From Hungatella hathewayi (lineage in GTDB: Bacteria; Bacillota; Clostridia; Lachnospirales; Lachnospiraceae), in NCBI GenBank assembly GCA_025149285.1, contig CP102274.1:2743501-2807500 (forward strand): 64,000 nt of DNA. Direction: 5' to 3'. The notes below the pieces were generated by a model. The model worked only from the letters and a program-made list of their open reading frames with translations, ran no database searches and had not been told where the DNA came from. Positions 18,411-27,400 of this stretch are shown here, one piece after another (positions within the stretch are counted from its first letter, which is position 1; each line of letters begins with the position of its first letter). The position numbers were made by a program, and so were the translations under genes.

Positions 18411-20072
18411 ATGGATATGGCGAAAGGAAACAGCAAGACTCTTACGGCTGAACAGGAAATGAAGCTGCGCCAGCCGATCGAGGATTATGTTGGCAGGATT
18501 CAGAGTAAGATCGACAACCTCAGAGCGGATGGCACCAACAGGGCAGTCGCTCTTCAGAATAATATTGACGCAATAAAGAGGGACCGCAGCATTCCGAAGG
18601 AAGAGAAAGAAAACCGGATTGCAGCTTATAAGACAGAACTTGACAAAGCAAAAGCAGTCGAAGCAAAAAATAAAGACGAGATTTCAAAATTAATTTCTGA
18701 CGCGACAGCATACTTAAAGGCACACTTTGATAAGGATTATTATCAGCCTTTGAAAGAAAGCTGCGAACAGGAAAAAGTTCTTGCAAAGGAAAAGTATCAG
18801 AAAAAAATTGCAGAGCTGGAGAAAGAACATCAGAGTAATCTGTCAAAGCTTACGGATCACCAGGAAGTGAAGGATGAAAAGTATGTTCACAAGAACCGGA
18901 TGTTTGATGCGAAGATGGAGCTGGAGAAGGAACTTCAGCAGATCAAGGACAGAAGGCACGCGGCATTCGCATGGCAGTATCATCTGATCGATCTGCTGCG
19001 CATCTCCAAATTCACCTTCATGGAGTCCAGGGCGCAGAAATGGGAGAATTATAAATATACATTCAACCGCAGGGCATTTTTGCTGGCGAACGGTCTGTAT
19101 ATTGCAATTATTCTGATTTTTATCGCACTGTGTATCGCAACGCCGATCATCAAAGGCGTTCCTCTGCTTACTTATAACAACGTGTTAAACATTCTGCAGC
19201 AGGCATCACCGCGAATGTTCCTTGCACTCGGTGTTGCAGGACTGATCCTCCTTACCGGTACGGATCTTTCCATCGGACGTATGGTAGGTATGGGTATGAC
19301 AACCGCTACCATCATCATGCACCAGGGTGTGAATACAGGTATGGTATTCGGGCATGTATTTGATTTTACGGGTCTGCCCATCGGTGTGAGAGTAATTTTC
19401 GCACTGTTTATGTGTATCGTTCTGTGTACGTGTTTTACTGCAATCGGAGGCTTTTTCACTGCCAGATTCAAGATGCATCCTTTTATTTCTACGATGGCGA
19501 ACATGCTGGTAATCTTCGGCCTTGTTACGTATGCGACAAAAGGTGTATCCTTCGGTGCGATTGACCCGTCGATTCCCAAGATGATCATTCCGAGATTAAA
19601 CGGATTCCCGACGATTATCCTCTGGGCAATTGCAGCAATCGTAATCGTATGGTTTATCTGGAATAAGACAACATTCGGCAAGAACTTATATGCGGTCGGA
19701 GGCAATCCGGAAGCAGCATCGGTTTCCGGTATTTCCGTATTCTGGGTAACCATGGGAGCATTTATCCTGGCTGGTATTCTTTACGGATTTGGTTCCTGGC
19801 TGGAATGTGCAAGAATGGTCGGCTCCGGCTCCGCAGCTTACGGCCAGGGCTGGGAGATGGACGCCATTGCAGCCTGTGTAGTAGGCGGCGTATCCTTTAC
19901 CGGCGGTATTGGTAAGATTTCAGGTGTAGTAGTCGGTGTCCTGATCTTCACCGTACTGATCTACTCACTTACAATCCTGGGTATCGATACAAACCTGCAG
20001 TTCGTATTTGAAGGAATCATCATCATTACGGCAGTAACACTGGACTGTCTCAAGTACGTTCAGAAGAAATAA
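18411..20072 (+). CDS. Sugar ABC transporter permease, MglC type, with long charged N-terminal extension
   Basis: 553-residue permease. Residues from about 225 to the end are a normal MglC/RbsC-like membrane domain (LALGVAGLILLTGTDLSIGRMVG, FGKNLYAVGGNPEAASVSGI, AIAACVVGGVSFTGGIGKISG). The first ~200 residues are soluble, rich in K, E, Q and D, and look largely helical or coiled-coil (for example AKEKYQKKIAELEKEHQSN); they should lie in the cytoplasm near the ATPase. Typical MglC proteins are about 340 residues. GGGGAG at 18401-18406 supports the start at 18411, and no plausible internal start has a better site, so the extension is probably translated. A terminator-like repeat follows 15 bp after the stop. 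Confidence 0.9.
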   Translation: MDMAKGNSKTLTAEQEMKLRQPIEDYVGRIQSKIDNLRADGTNRAVALQNNIDAIKRDRSIPKEEKENRIAAYKTELDKAKAVEAKNKDEISKLISDATAYLKAHFDKDYYQPLKESCEQEKVLAKEKYQKKIAELEKEHQSNLSKLTDHQEVKDEKYVHKNRMFDAKMELEKELQQIKDRRHAAFAWQYHLIDLLRISKFTFMESRAQKWENYKYTFNRRAFLLANGLYIAIILIFIALCIATPIIKGVPLLTYNNVLNILQQASPRMFLALGVAGLILLTGTDLSIGRMVGMGMTTATIIMHQGVNTGMVFGHVFDFTGLPIGVRVIFALFMCIVLCTCFTAIGGFFTARFKMHPFISTMANMLVIFGLVTYATKGVSFGAIDPSIPKMIIPRLNGFPTIILWAIAAIVIVWFIWNKTTFGKNLYAVGGNPEAASVSGISVFWVTMGAFILAGILYGFGSWLECARMVGSGSAAYGQGWEMDAIAACVVGGVSFTGGIGKISGVVVGVLIFTVLIYSLTILGIDTNLQFVFEGIIIITAVTLDCLKYVQKK

Positions 20073-20087
20073 CGTTCGCGCTGGCAA

Positions 20088-20234
20088 TGAGCAGTGCGAA
20101 AAAAGACATGGAAGAATCTGCGTTGTGCTCGCACATAAGCAGATTCTTCCATGTCTTTTTTCATAGGGCGAAGCCCGTGACCGAGGTGGAGCGCAGCGGA
20201 ACCGAGGTGCACTGCGGACCAGCGGGCAACACAA
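20088..20234 (+). repeat. Terminator-like repeat family, copy 1
   Basis: 147-bp element whose near-twin is at 59531-59679. It starts TGAGCAGTGCG and contains a 23-bp perfect stem: left arm 20099-20121, loop GTTGTGCTCGCACATAA (20122-20138, itself holding TGTGC/GCACA), right arm 20139-20161 ending CTTTTTT. A conserved GC-rich tail follows, CATAGGGCGAAGCCCGT up to GCGGGCAACACAA. The stem plus T run should act as the terminator of the mgl-type operon. The loop, flanks and tail match the second copy, whereas the 16-bp inner arms differ between copies with both sides changed together. Confidence 0.85.
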
Positions 20235-20277
20235 TGAAATTGAAATCAAGATTCCCGTCACACCGCACAATCCCATT

Positions 20278-20727
20278 TTAATCCAGCCCGGCCAGTCTGC
20301 TGTTCTGATACTCCCCGGAAAACGTCACATCCCGTCCAAACCACTCCGGCGGTGTAAAGGCCTCCGCCTCTTCCACGGTTTCGAATTCCACCTCAGCCAG
20401 CATCAGTCCTTCAAATTTCCCCTCAAATACATCGAATTCGATGGTCAATTCCGTGCCTTCGATCGGAATGAAGTACCGTTTCTTTGAGATAATATTGCCG
20501 TCAGCCTTTGAAATCAAGTGGTCATACGACTCTTTCGTGAGGGGCAGGTTATACTCTTCTCTGGAGAGCAGCCCCTTTGACTTATAGGTGAGATAACAGG
20601 TGTCATCCTCTCTGCGCACGCGTACCACAGGCTCCGTACACAGATACCCCTGCTCGATGGTATGAAAAGGGTAAGTATCGTAATTGAAAAGAGGATTTGT
20701 GATCAAAAATTTGCGTTCTATCTCCAT
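20278..20727 (-). CDS. CYTH domain protein (triphosphate tunnel metalloenzyme family)
   Basis: 149-residue protein starting MEIERKF, the ExExK signature of the CYTH superfamily, which holds triphosphatases and class IV adenylate cyclases. Alternating charged strands follow, as expected for the eight-stranded tunnel (VVRVRREDDTCYLTYKSKG, LTIEFDVFEGKFEGLMLAEVEFE). Short bacterial members of this size usually hydrolyse tripolyphosphate or nucleoside triphosphates; the substrate here is not predictable. A GGAGGT ribosome site precedes the start. It is the only reverse-strand gene in its neighbourhood and sits between the terminator-like repeat and the large palindrome. Confidence 0.9.
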   Translation of the reverse strand: MEIERKFLITNPLFNYDTYPFHTIEQGYLCTEPVVRVRREDDTCYLTYKSKGLLSREEYNLPLTKESYDHLISKADGNIISKKRYFIPIEGTELTIEFDVFEGKFEGLMLAEVEFETVEEAEAFTPPEWFGRDVTFSGEYQNSRLAGLD

Positions 20728-20800
20728 TTTAAATGACCTCCGGAAATGTAATATCGTGTGTTCTTGAGATATTATATCACAGATTTCTTCCGACTCAAGC

Positions 20801-21229
20801 AGGATAAACTTGTAAACTTACAGAATTATTAAGAATTGTGGTTCCTCATGAGGCTGAGAGCGATTTCAGGATTTTCGTTCCGCCAGGGAGCCTGGGCCGG
20901 AGCGCTTCCCCCTGTTTCGGCTCATGGTTTCGGCCGGGGCATCTCTAAGGCCGGAAGGATACAAAAACAAGGGTACCGATGACATTCATCGAGAACTCCT
21001 GAAGGACTTCTCGATTCAGGTCCTCTAAAAATCTGACTTTGAGGTTAGATTTTTCCCCTTGTTTTTGTATCCTTCCGACCTAAGAGCTGCCGACGTCCTG
21101 CAAAAATCGCCGAAACTGGGGGAAGCGCTCCGGCCCAGGCTCCCTGGCGGAACGAAAATCCCGAAATCCCGGCTAAAGTAATTGACGAAAGCAGCTTTTC
21201 ATAATTCTGTAAGTTTACAAGTTTATCCT
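20801..21229. repeat. 429-bp interrupted palindrome
   Basis: The whole intergenic block folds on itself around base 21015. Three perfectly paired blocks are seen: 29 bp (20801-20829 with 21201-21229), 44 bp (20869-20912 with 21118-21161) and 22 bp (20952-20973 with 21056-21077). Between them lie 39/39-nt and 39/40-nt blocks that are only weakly paired. The 82-nt centre holds two more hairpins: 20990-21013 (CGAGAA..TTCTCG), and one at about 21027-21054 whose arms are AAAAATCT and AGATTTTT. No convincing reading frame is present. CTCAAGC occurs in direct orientation at 20794-20800 and 21234-21240 and may be a target duplication. It may be a non-autonomous mobile element or a structured RNA gene. 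Confidence 0.9.
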
Positions 21230-21310
21230 GCGCCTCAAGCGGATGGGGTAGAAAAAATAACCTAAAAGTGGTAATATGGAAATTACAGACAAAAAACAGG
21301 AGAATACATC

Positions 21311-22384
21311 ATGAAAAAGAGAGAGTGCCGCATCTTTTCCATCGCCCTTTTACTGGCTCTGGCCGTCTGCTTTCTGGCGGCATGTGTATCCGGTCAGGAT
21401 GGAACACAGGAATCGACGGAAGCGGCGAAGGGTGAGACGGAGAGTACGGAGGACAGCGGCGGCAGTACGGAAGCGGCGGAGAAGAAACTGCGGATCGGCG
21501 TTACCATTTACCGGTATGACGATAATTTTATGAAGCTGTACCGGGAGGAACTGAGGCAGTATCTGGAGGAAACGTACCAGGCGGAGGTTGTGGTGCGAAA
21601 CGCCAGAGGGGAGCAGGAAGAACAGATCTCCCAGATCAACGACTTTATCGAGGCCGGATATGACGGAATCATCGTGAATCTGGTGGATACGGACCATGCC
21701 GGCGTAATTGCAGATTCCTGCCATGAGGCCGGGATTCCCCTTGTGTTCATAAACCGGGAGCCCAAAGCAGACGAGCAGGCCCGGTGGAAGGCGGAGAAGA
21801 TGGCTGTTTCCTGTATCGGAACGGATTCGAAGCAGGCCGGGACCTATCAGGGAGACATCATACTGGAGACGGATACGCGCGGAGATTTAAACCGCGACGG
21901 AATCGTATCCTATGTTATGATTATGGGGGAAAAGGATAACGAGGACAGTGTCAGCCGCACCGAGTATTCCATAAAGGCACTGGAGGCGGGCGGTATGAAG
22001 ACGGAAAAACTGTATTCCGGATATGCCGGCTGGAATAAGGAAGAGGGGCGGAAGCTGGCGGAGAAGGCGCTTGCGCTCTATGGCCGGCGGATTGAGGTTA
22101 TTTTCTGCAACAATGACGCCATGGCTAACGGTGCCTGGGAAGCCATCGACGCAGCGGGAAGAAAAACCGGAAAAGACATCTATCTGGTGGGGGTGGACGC
22201 TCTGGAGGAGACGGTTCAGTATATCAAGGAAGGCAAAGTGACGGGGACCGTGCTGAATGACCATACGGGGCAGTCCCACACGGCCGCCGATGTGCTGATG
22301 AAGATGATTCACGGTGATGAGGCAGAGACAAGGTATCTGGTGGATTATGTGAAGATTTCAACCATCAGCACCCTGCAAAAATAA
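21311..22384 (+). CDS. Galactose-type sugar-binding lipoprotein, unlinked to a permease
   Basis: 357-residue MglB-like lipoprotein with lipobox LAAC (about residue 25), then an acidic/threonine linker. The domain order is normal: LRIGVTIYRYDDNFMKLY, NLVDTDHAG, FINREP, calcium loop DLNRDGIVSY, FCNNDAMANGAWEAI and LVGVDALEETV. The sugar-contact motif GH.D..R is altered to KDNEDSVSRTEY, so the histidine is missing and ligand choice may differ. The next genes are a DJ-1 protein, another binding protein and a GGDEF/EAL protein, with no ABC permease nearby. It may feed the galactose-type transporter encoded upstream or act as a sensor. Confidence 0.88.
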   Translation: MKKRECRIFSIALLLALAVCFLAACVSGQDGTQESTEAAKGETESTEDSGGSTEAAEKKLRIGVTIYRYDDNFMKLYREELRQYLEETYQAEVVVRNARGEQEEQISQINDFIEAGYDGIIVNLVDTDHAGVIADSCHEAGIPLVFINREPKADEQARWKAEKMAVSCIGTDSKQAGTYQGDIILETDTRGDLNRDGIVSYVMIMGEKDNEDSVSRTEYSIKALEAGGMKTEKLYSGYAGWNKEEGRKLAEKALALYGRRIEVIFCNNDAMANGAWEAIDAAGRKTGKDIYLVGVDALEETVQYIKEGKVTGTVLNDHTGQSHTAADVLMKMIHGDEAETRYLVDYVKISTISTLQK

Positions 22385-22412
22385 AAATGAAGAAACAGAG
22401 AGGAACAGGATC

Positions 22413-22973
22413 ATGGGAAAAGTATATGCATTTGTTGCAAATGGATCAGAGGAAGTGGAACTTCTGGCAGTCGTGGATGTACTGCTCAGAGGAGGGCAGG
22501 ACGTGAAGCTGGTTTCCGTTACCGGAAGCAGAGACGTGGTTAGTGCCCATCAGATTAAGATACAGGCAGATCTCGAATTTTCAGAGGCGGATTTTTCCGA
22601 CGCGGATGTTCTGTTTTTACCGGGCGGAATGCCGGGAACGAGAAATTTAGCGGCTCACCGGGGATTATGTGACGAACTGTTAAAGGCAGACAGGGCAGGA
22701 AAGAGGCTGGCAGCCATCTGCGCCGGTCCAAGTGTTCTCGGGGGACTGGGAATCCTGGAAGGGAGAAAGGCCACGTGTTATCCGGGCTTTGAAGGGGAAC
22801 TGAAGGGTGCGGAATATACGAGACAGGGCGTCGTAACGGATGGCAATGTGACGACTGCCAGAGGTCTGGGCTATGCACTGGATCTGGGAATCGAACTGCT
22901 GGCGCTTCTGACGGACAGGGAGCATGCGGCTCAGATCAAAGAATCGATCCAGTATGATCAGATTCCAATGTGA
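22413..22973 (+). CDS. DJ-1/PfpI family protein (YajL-like)
   Basis: 186-residue cytosolic protein of the DJ-1/ThiJ family. The nucleophilic-elbow cysteine is C103 in AAICAGPSVLG, the partner glutamate lies in GSEEVELLA near residue 15, and FLPGGMPGTRNL gives the conserved PGG turn. Late in the chain NVTTARGLGYALDLGIELLALL is typical. Members have been described as glyoxalases, deglycases or redox chaperones; the exact activity cannot be read from sequence. It is 28 bp after a sugar-binding protein gene and probably cotranscribed. Confidence 0.92.
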   Translation: MGKVYAFVANGSEEVELLAVVDVLLRGGQDVKLVSVTGSRDVVSAHQIKIQADLEFSEADFSDADVLFLPGGMPGTRNLAAHRGLCDELLKADRAGKRLAAICAGPSVLGGLGILEGRKATCYPGFEGELKGAEYTRQGVVTDGNVTTARGLGYALDLGIELLALLTDREHAAQIKESIQYDQIPM

Positions 22974-22986
22974 GGATAAGGACGTG

Positions 22987-24447
22987 ATGGGGATGAAGAT
23001 GAAAAAAAACTGGGTACTGCCGGTCCTGGCTGCGGGGATTTTAGCCTCCGGCTTAACGGGGTGTGAAAAGAAGGATCCTTACGGCCTTTCGGCAAAGAAT
23101 CCTGTAACGATTACGATCTGGCACTATTACAACGGTGTTCAGAAGGAGGGCTTTGATCAGCTGGTACAGACATTTAACGAGTCGGAAGGCCGGGAAAAGG
23201 GAATTATCGTGGAAGCCTACAGCAAAGGCAGCATCGATGATTTAAGCCAGGCGGTGACGGACAGCATTGATAAGAAGATAGGCTCTGATCCGATTCCGGA
23301 TGTTTTTGCGGCGTATGCCGATAAAGTCTATGAGATTGACCGGAGAGGGATGGCGGTTGATATCAGCAAATATCTGACTGCGGAAGAGATCGGCGAGTAT
23401 GTCGACGCCTACATAGAAGAAGGAAGGTTTGACGGAAGCGAGGGAATCAAGGTATTCCCGGTGGCGAAATCAACGGAAGTTTTTGCGATTAATAAGACAG
23501 ACTGGGATAAATTTGCAGAGGCGACCGGTGAGACAGACGCGGCTTTTTCCTCCTGGGAGGGAATCGCGCGCGTGGCAGAGAAGTATTATAAATGGACGGA
23601 CAGCCTGACCGAGACGCCTGACGATGGTAAGGCATTCTTCGGAAGAGACGCATTTGCCAACTATATCATTATAGGAAGCCTGCAGCTGGGGCATGAGATC
23701 TTCCGTGTGGAAAACGGAGAAGTAATCATGGATTTTGACCGGACCGCGATGAAGCGGCTCTGGGATAATTATTATGTCCCATACGTCAACGGTTACTTTG
23801 GCGCATTTGGAAAGTTCAGAAGCGACGATGTGAAGACGGGGCAGCTGGATGCCTTTGTGGGATCAACCAGTGGATTTGCATATTTTCCGACCAGTGTCAC
23901 TCTGGAGGATGGCACCAGCTATCCGATCGAAAGCAAGGTCTATCCGCTTCCCAATTTTTCAGGCACGGAGCCGTGCGCCGTTCAGCAGGGAGCAGGCATG
24001 ATGATCCTGAAATCTGAGGAAAAGAAAGAGTATGCGGCTGCCACTTTTTTGAAGTGGTTTACGGGTGTTGACAATAACATCAGATTTTCCGTATCCTCCG
24101 GTTATCTGCCGGTGAAGAAGGAAGCGGGAGTGAAGGAGCGGCTGGAGACCGTGCTGGCGGAAGCCGGTGAGGAAGATGCGGCAAGTGACAATCTGCTGAT
24201 CGGTCTGGAGACTGCCAACAAATATGAGCTGTATACAACGAAGCCTTTCGAAGGCGGAGACCGCGCCCGCGCGGTGTTAAACGCCACCATGGCGGATAAG
24301 GCTGGGGAGGACAGAGAGACCGTGCTGTCTCTCATGGCGCAGGGAATGCCCAGGGAGGAAGCGGCAGCACAGTTTACCACGGAAGAAAATTTTGAACGGT
24401 GGTATGAAGATACAAAAGAACAACTGGAGACCATTATTGGAGAGTAG
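22987..24447 (+). CDS. Family-1 extracellular solute-binding lipoprotein next to a c-di-GMP protein
   Basis: About 486 residues with a signal peptide and lipobox LTGC, then a maltose/UgpB-type binding fold (TITIWHYYNGVQKEGFDQLV at the first strand). No ABC permease or ATPase is adjacent. Instead a membrane GGDEF/EAL protein starts 2 bp after its stop, so the protein may present a ligand to that sensor rather than to a transporter (inference). Three in-frame ATGs (22987, 22993, 22999) are possible starts; I use the first, after AAGGA, but the third is better spaced from GGGG at 22989-22992. A longer frame back to 22924 overlaps the DJ-1 gene and is rejected. Confidence 0.87.
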   Translation: MGMKMKKNWVLPVLAAGILASGLTGCEKKDPYGLSAKNPVTITIWHYYNGVQKEGFDQLVQTFNESEGREKGIIVEAYSKGSIDDLSQAVTDSIDKKIGSDPIPDVFAAYADKVYEIDRRGMAVDISKYLTAEEIGEYVDAYIEEGRFDGSEGIKVFPVAKSTEVFAINKTDWDKFAEATGETDAAFSSWEGIARVAEKYYKWTDSLTETPDDGKAFFGRDAFANYIIIGSLQLGHEIFRVENGEVIMDFDRTAMKRLWDNYYVPYVNGYFGAFGKFRSDDVKTGQLDAFVGSTSGFAYFPTSVTLEDGTSYPIESKVYPLPNFSGTEPCAVQQGAGMMILKSEEKKEYAAATFLKWFTGVDNNIRFSVSSGYLPVKKEAGVKERLETVLAEAGEEDAASDNLLIGLETANKYELYTTKPFEGGDRARAVLNATMADKAGEDRETVLSLMAQGMPREEAAAQFTTEENFERWYEDTKEQLETIIGE

Positions 24448-24449
24448 TT

Positions 24450-27400
24450 ATGAAAAAAAGCAGGAATGAATCCATCAGAACCCATCTGCTCTGGCCGCTG
24501 TTAGTGCTGCTCATTATACAGGCACTGATTATGGCCGGTATGGTTCTGTTCGGCGGTGTTTCTAAAAAACTGAAGAATAATGAAATCCATATTTTAAGCG
24601 AAAATACGGATAATACCAGACTGTATCTGGAGAAGGAGACGATCCACCAGTGGATTAACGTCATCAACGACTCCGGATCAATGGCGTCTGAGATTCAGTC
24701 AGTTTTAGACGAACAGCATAAAGATGCGTCCTGTATTTCAAACGATTACGATTTAAACCGGAAGATTGCCGACGGGATTATCAACCGGGCTGTCGATCTC
24801 ATGCGCCGCAGCTACGGTACGGGCATATTTGTTGTGTTAAACGGTCCGGCCGCGCAGAACAGTACGGAAAATACGAAGGCCGGGTTTTATATTCGTGATT
24901 CGAATCCGGGCAGAAGTTATAATCAGGATAATTCGTCCCTGCTTTTGGAACGGGGGCTTCCTTCTCTTGCCAATAAATACGGGATTCCGCTGGATTCCTT
25001 CTGGGATCTTGGGTTTGACGTAACTGCGGATGACGGCAGCACCGATTACTATAAAAAACCGTTTGATTCCGCAGTGGAAAATCAGGCAAAGGCCGGAGAA
25101 CGGCTGAATTTTGCGTATTTGAGCAAACCGTTTCGGCTGAGTCCGAAAGATATTCCGGTTATTACATACTCTGCCCCCATTATTCTGGAGGATGGCAGTG
25201 TTGTGGGCGTATTCGGACTGGAGATGGGAATCGGAAGGATCGAACAGGTACTGAGCGCCGACAGGACGGAGAGCAGCTTTGAGGTCTGCTACGCCCTGGG
25301 AGTCCGCCAGGCAGGTGAGAACATCATCACTCCGGTCGCATCCTCCGGCTATCTCTATAATCAGTATTTTAAGGGCGACGAATATCTGGAATATACGGAT
25401 AATGAGGAGGAGGGGATCGGTGAACTCCGCTCCTCCGACCGGGCCGGCTGGTATGCCAGTGTCAAACAGCTGGACGTATATAATTATAATACACCGTTTG
25501 AACAGGAGGAGTGGGTCCTGGTCGGTATGGCCAGGAAGAATGACCTGCTGTCCTTTTACAATTCTATCCGCGGCATGCTGCTGAGCTCTATTCTGATTCC
25601 GATTATTCTGAGTGTATTCGGAGTCTTCGTGATCGGAAAGATTGTAACCGATCCGATCCGCGGTCTCGTGAACGAAGTGCGTAAGCGCTCCGGGGAGCAC
25701 GGTCTTACACTGACCCGGGTTCACATCGGGGAAATCGACGAGCTGACTGAGACAATCGAACAGCTGAGCGCCGATGTCGAACGGTCCGCATCGAAGATAT
25801 CCAGCATTTTGGAGCATGCCAACGTGCTGATCGGCGTGTTTGAATATGAAGAAACGAACGAAAGCGTATTCTGCAGCCGTTCTATTTTCGAGATGATGGG
25901 CTGGGCTGAACCGGAGGAGCCCTACTGCTATATGAGCAGCGGGGAGTTTCAGAAGCGGATGGAAGAGGCAATCAGGAATACAAAAAAAGATGGTGTCAAT
26001 TACCTGTTTCACATTAACGTCTCTCCGGCGTCAGACGATACGGGGGAGGCAGGCGTGGCCTGCGGGCCGGCAGCATTCAGCCGGGGGCGCTGGGTACGGC
26101 TGATCCTGGATAAGCAGGAGCCGGGAACGATTCTCGGCGTGCTCTCGGATGTGACGAGTGACGTGGAGGAAAAGGAGAAGCTGGAGCGGGAGAGGAATTA
26201 CGATCTGCTCACCAATCTCTATAACCGAAGGGCTTTCCGGGAGCAGCTGGTGGTAGCCATGGCGGATGGCGGCATTCAGACCGCGGCTGTGGCCATGTGG
26301 GATCTCGATAATTTAAAGTATATCAACGATACGTACGGCCATGACGAAGGCGACCGCTATATCGTTCTGTTTGCCAGCTGTCTAAAACGGCTGGAGAAGG
26401 ATGGCGCCATTGTCTCGCGTTATTCCGGCGACGAATTCGTCACGCTGATTTACGGGAGCGGCGGAAAAGAGGAGATCCGGCATAGAGTCACTGGTTTCAT
26501 GCAGTTTTTACAGACGGTCAGCCTTGAGATGAAGGGCGGGTATCAGATCCCGATCCGTGTTTCCGGAGGAATGGCGTGGTATCCGGACGACGCCGTGGAT
26601 TTTGACACACTGTTAAATTACGCTGATTTTGCCATGTACATGGTGAAACACAGCGTGAAGGGCATTATCATGGAATTTGATTCCAACGACTACTCCAATA
26701 ATTCCTACATGCTGGCCGGCCGGGAAGAATTAAACCGGATGCTGGAGACGCGGGAGGTGGATTTTGCATTCCAGCCGATTACGAGGCGGGATGGAAGCGT
26801 CTTTGGCTACGAACTGCTGATGCGGCCCAATTTTACGAATTTAAAGGGAATAAAGGAGGTCCTGAATCTGGCGCGGGCACAGGCGAAGCTTACGCAGATG
26901 GAGACGCTTACCTGGTATGCCGGACTGAAGGCTGTGGAAAAGCAGGATCAGGCGGGAGCGCTGGGACAGACGGAACGGCTCTTCATCAATTCCATCGCCA
27001 GCGCCTGTATGTCGAAGGAGGAGGAAGCGGATCTCTGGAACCGCTACGGCCGCTATTTGTCGCGTGTTGTGACGGAGCTTACGGAGGGGGAACCCGTCAA
27101 CCAGGAGTATATGAGGCGGAAGATTGCGGTGACCAAAGAGTGGAACGGGCTGATCGCCATCGACGATTTCGGCGCCGGATACAACAGTGAAACCGTGCTT
27201 CTCGACATGGAGCCCGATATCATCAAGGTGGACATGAGCCTGGTGCAGCGGATCCATGAAGATCCCAATCGCCAGCTGATCCTGAATAATATTCTGGACT
27301 TCGCGGCACAGAATCATATCACGGTTCTGGCGGAGGGCGTGGAGACGAAGGAAGAGCTGGAGTTCCTGATCCAGTGCGGAGTAGAACTGTTCCAGGGATA

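Noticed and set aside
20728..21310. Known large ncRNA class in the palindrome
   Set aside because: I considered HEARO, GOLLD, ROOL and OLE RNAs. None is built as a near-perfect palindrome with three paired blocks, and no class motif was recognised.
24837..26012. 391-codon reverse-strand open frame over the GGDEF/EAL gene
   Set aside because: It lies entirely within a well supported plus-strand gene and has no recognisable domain.
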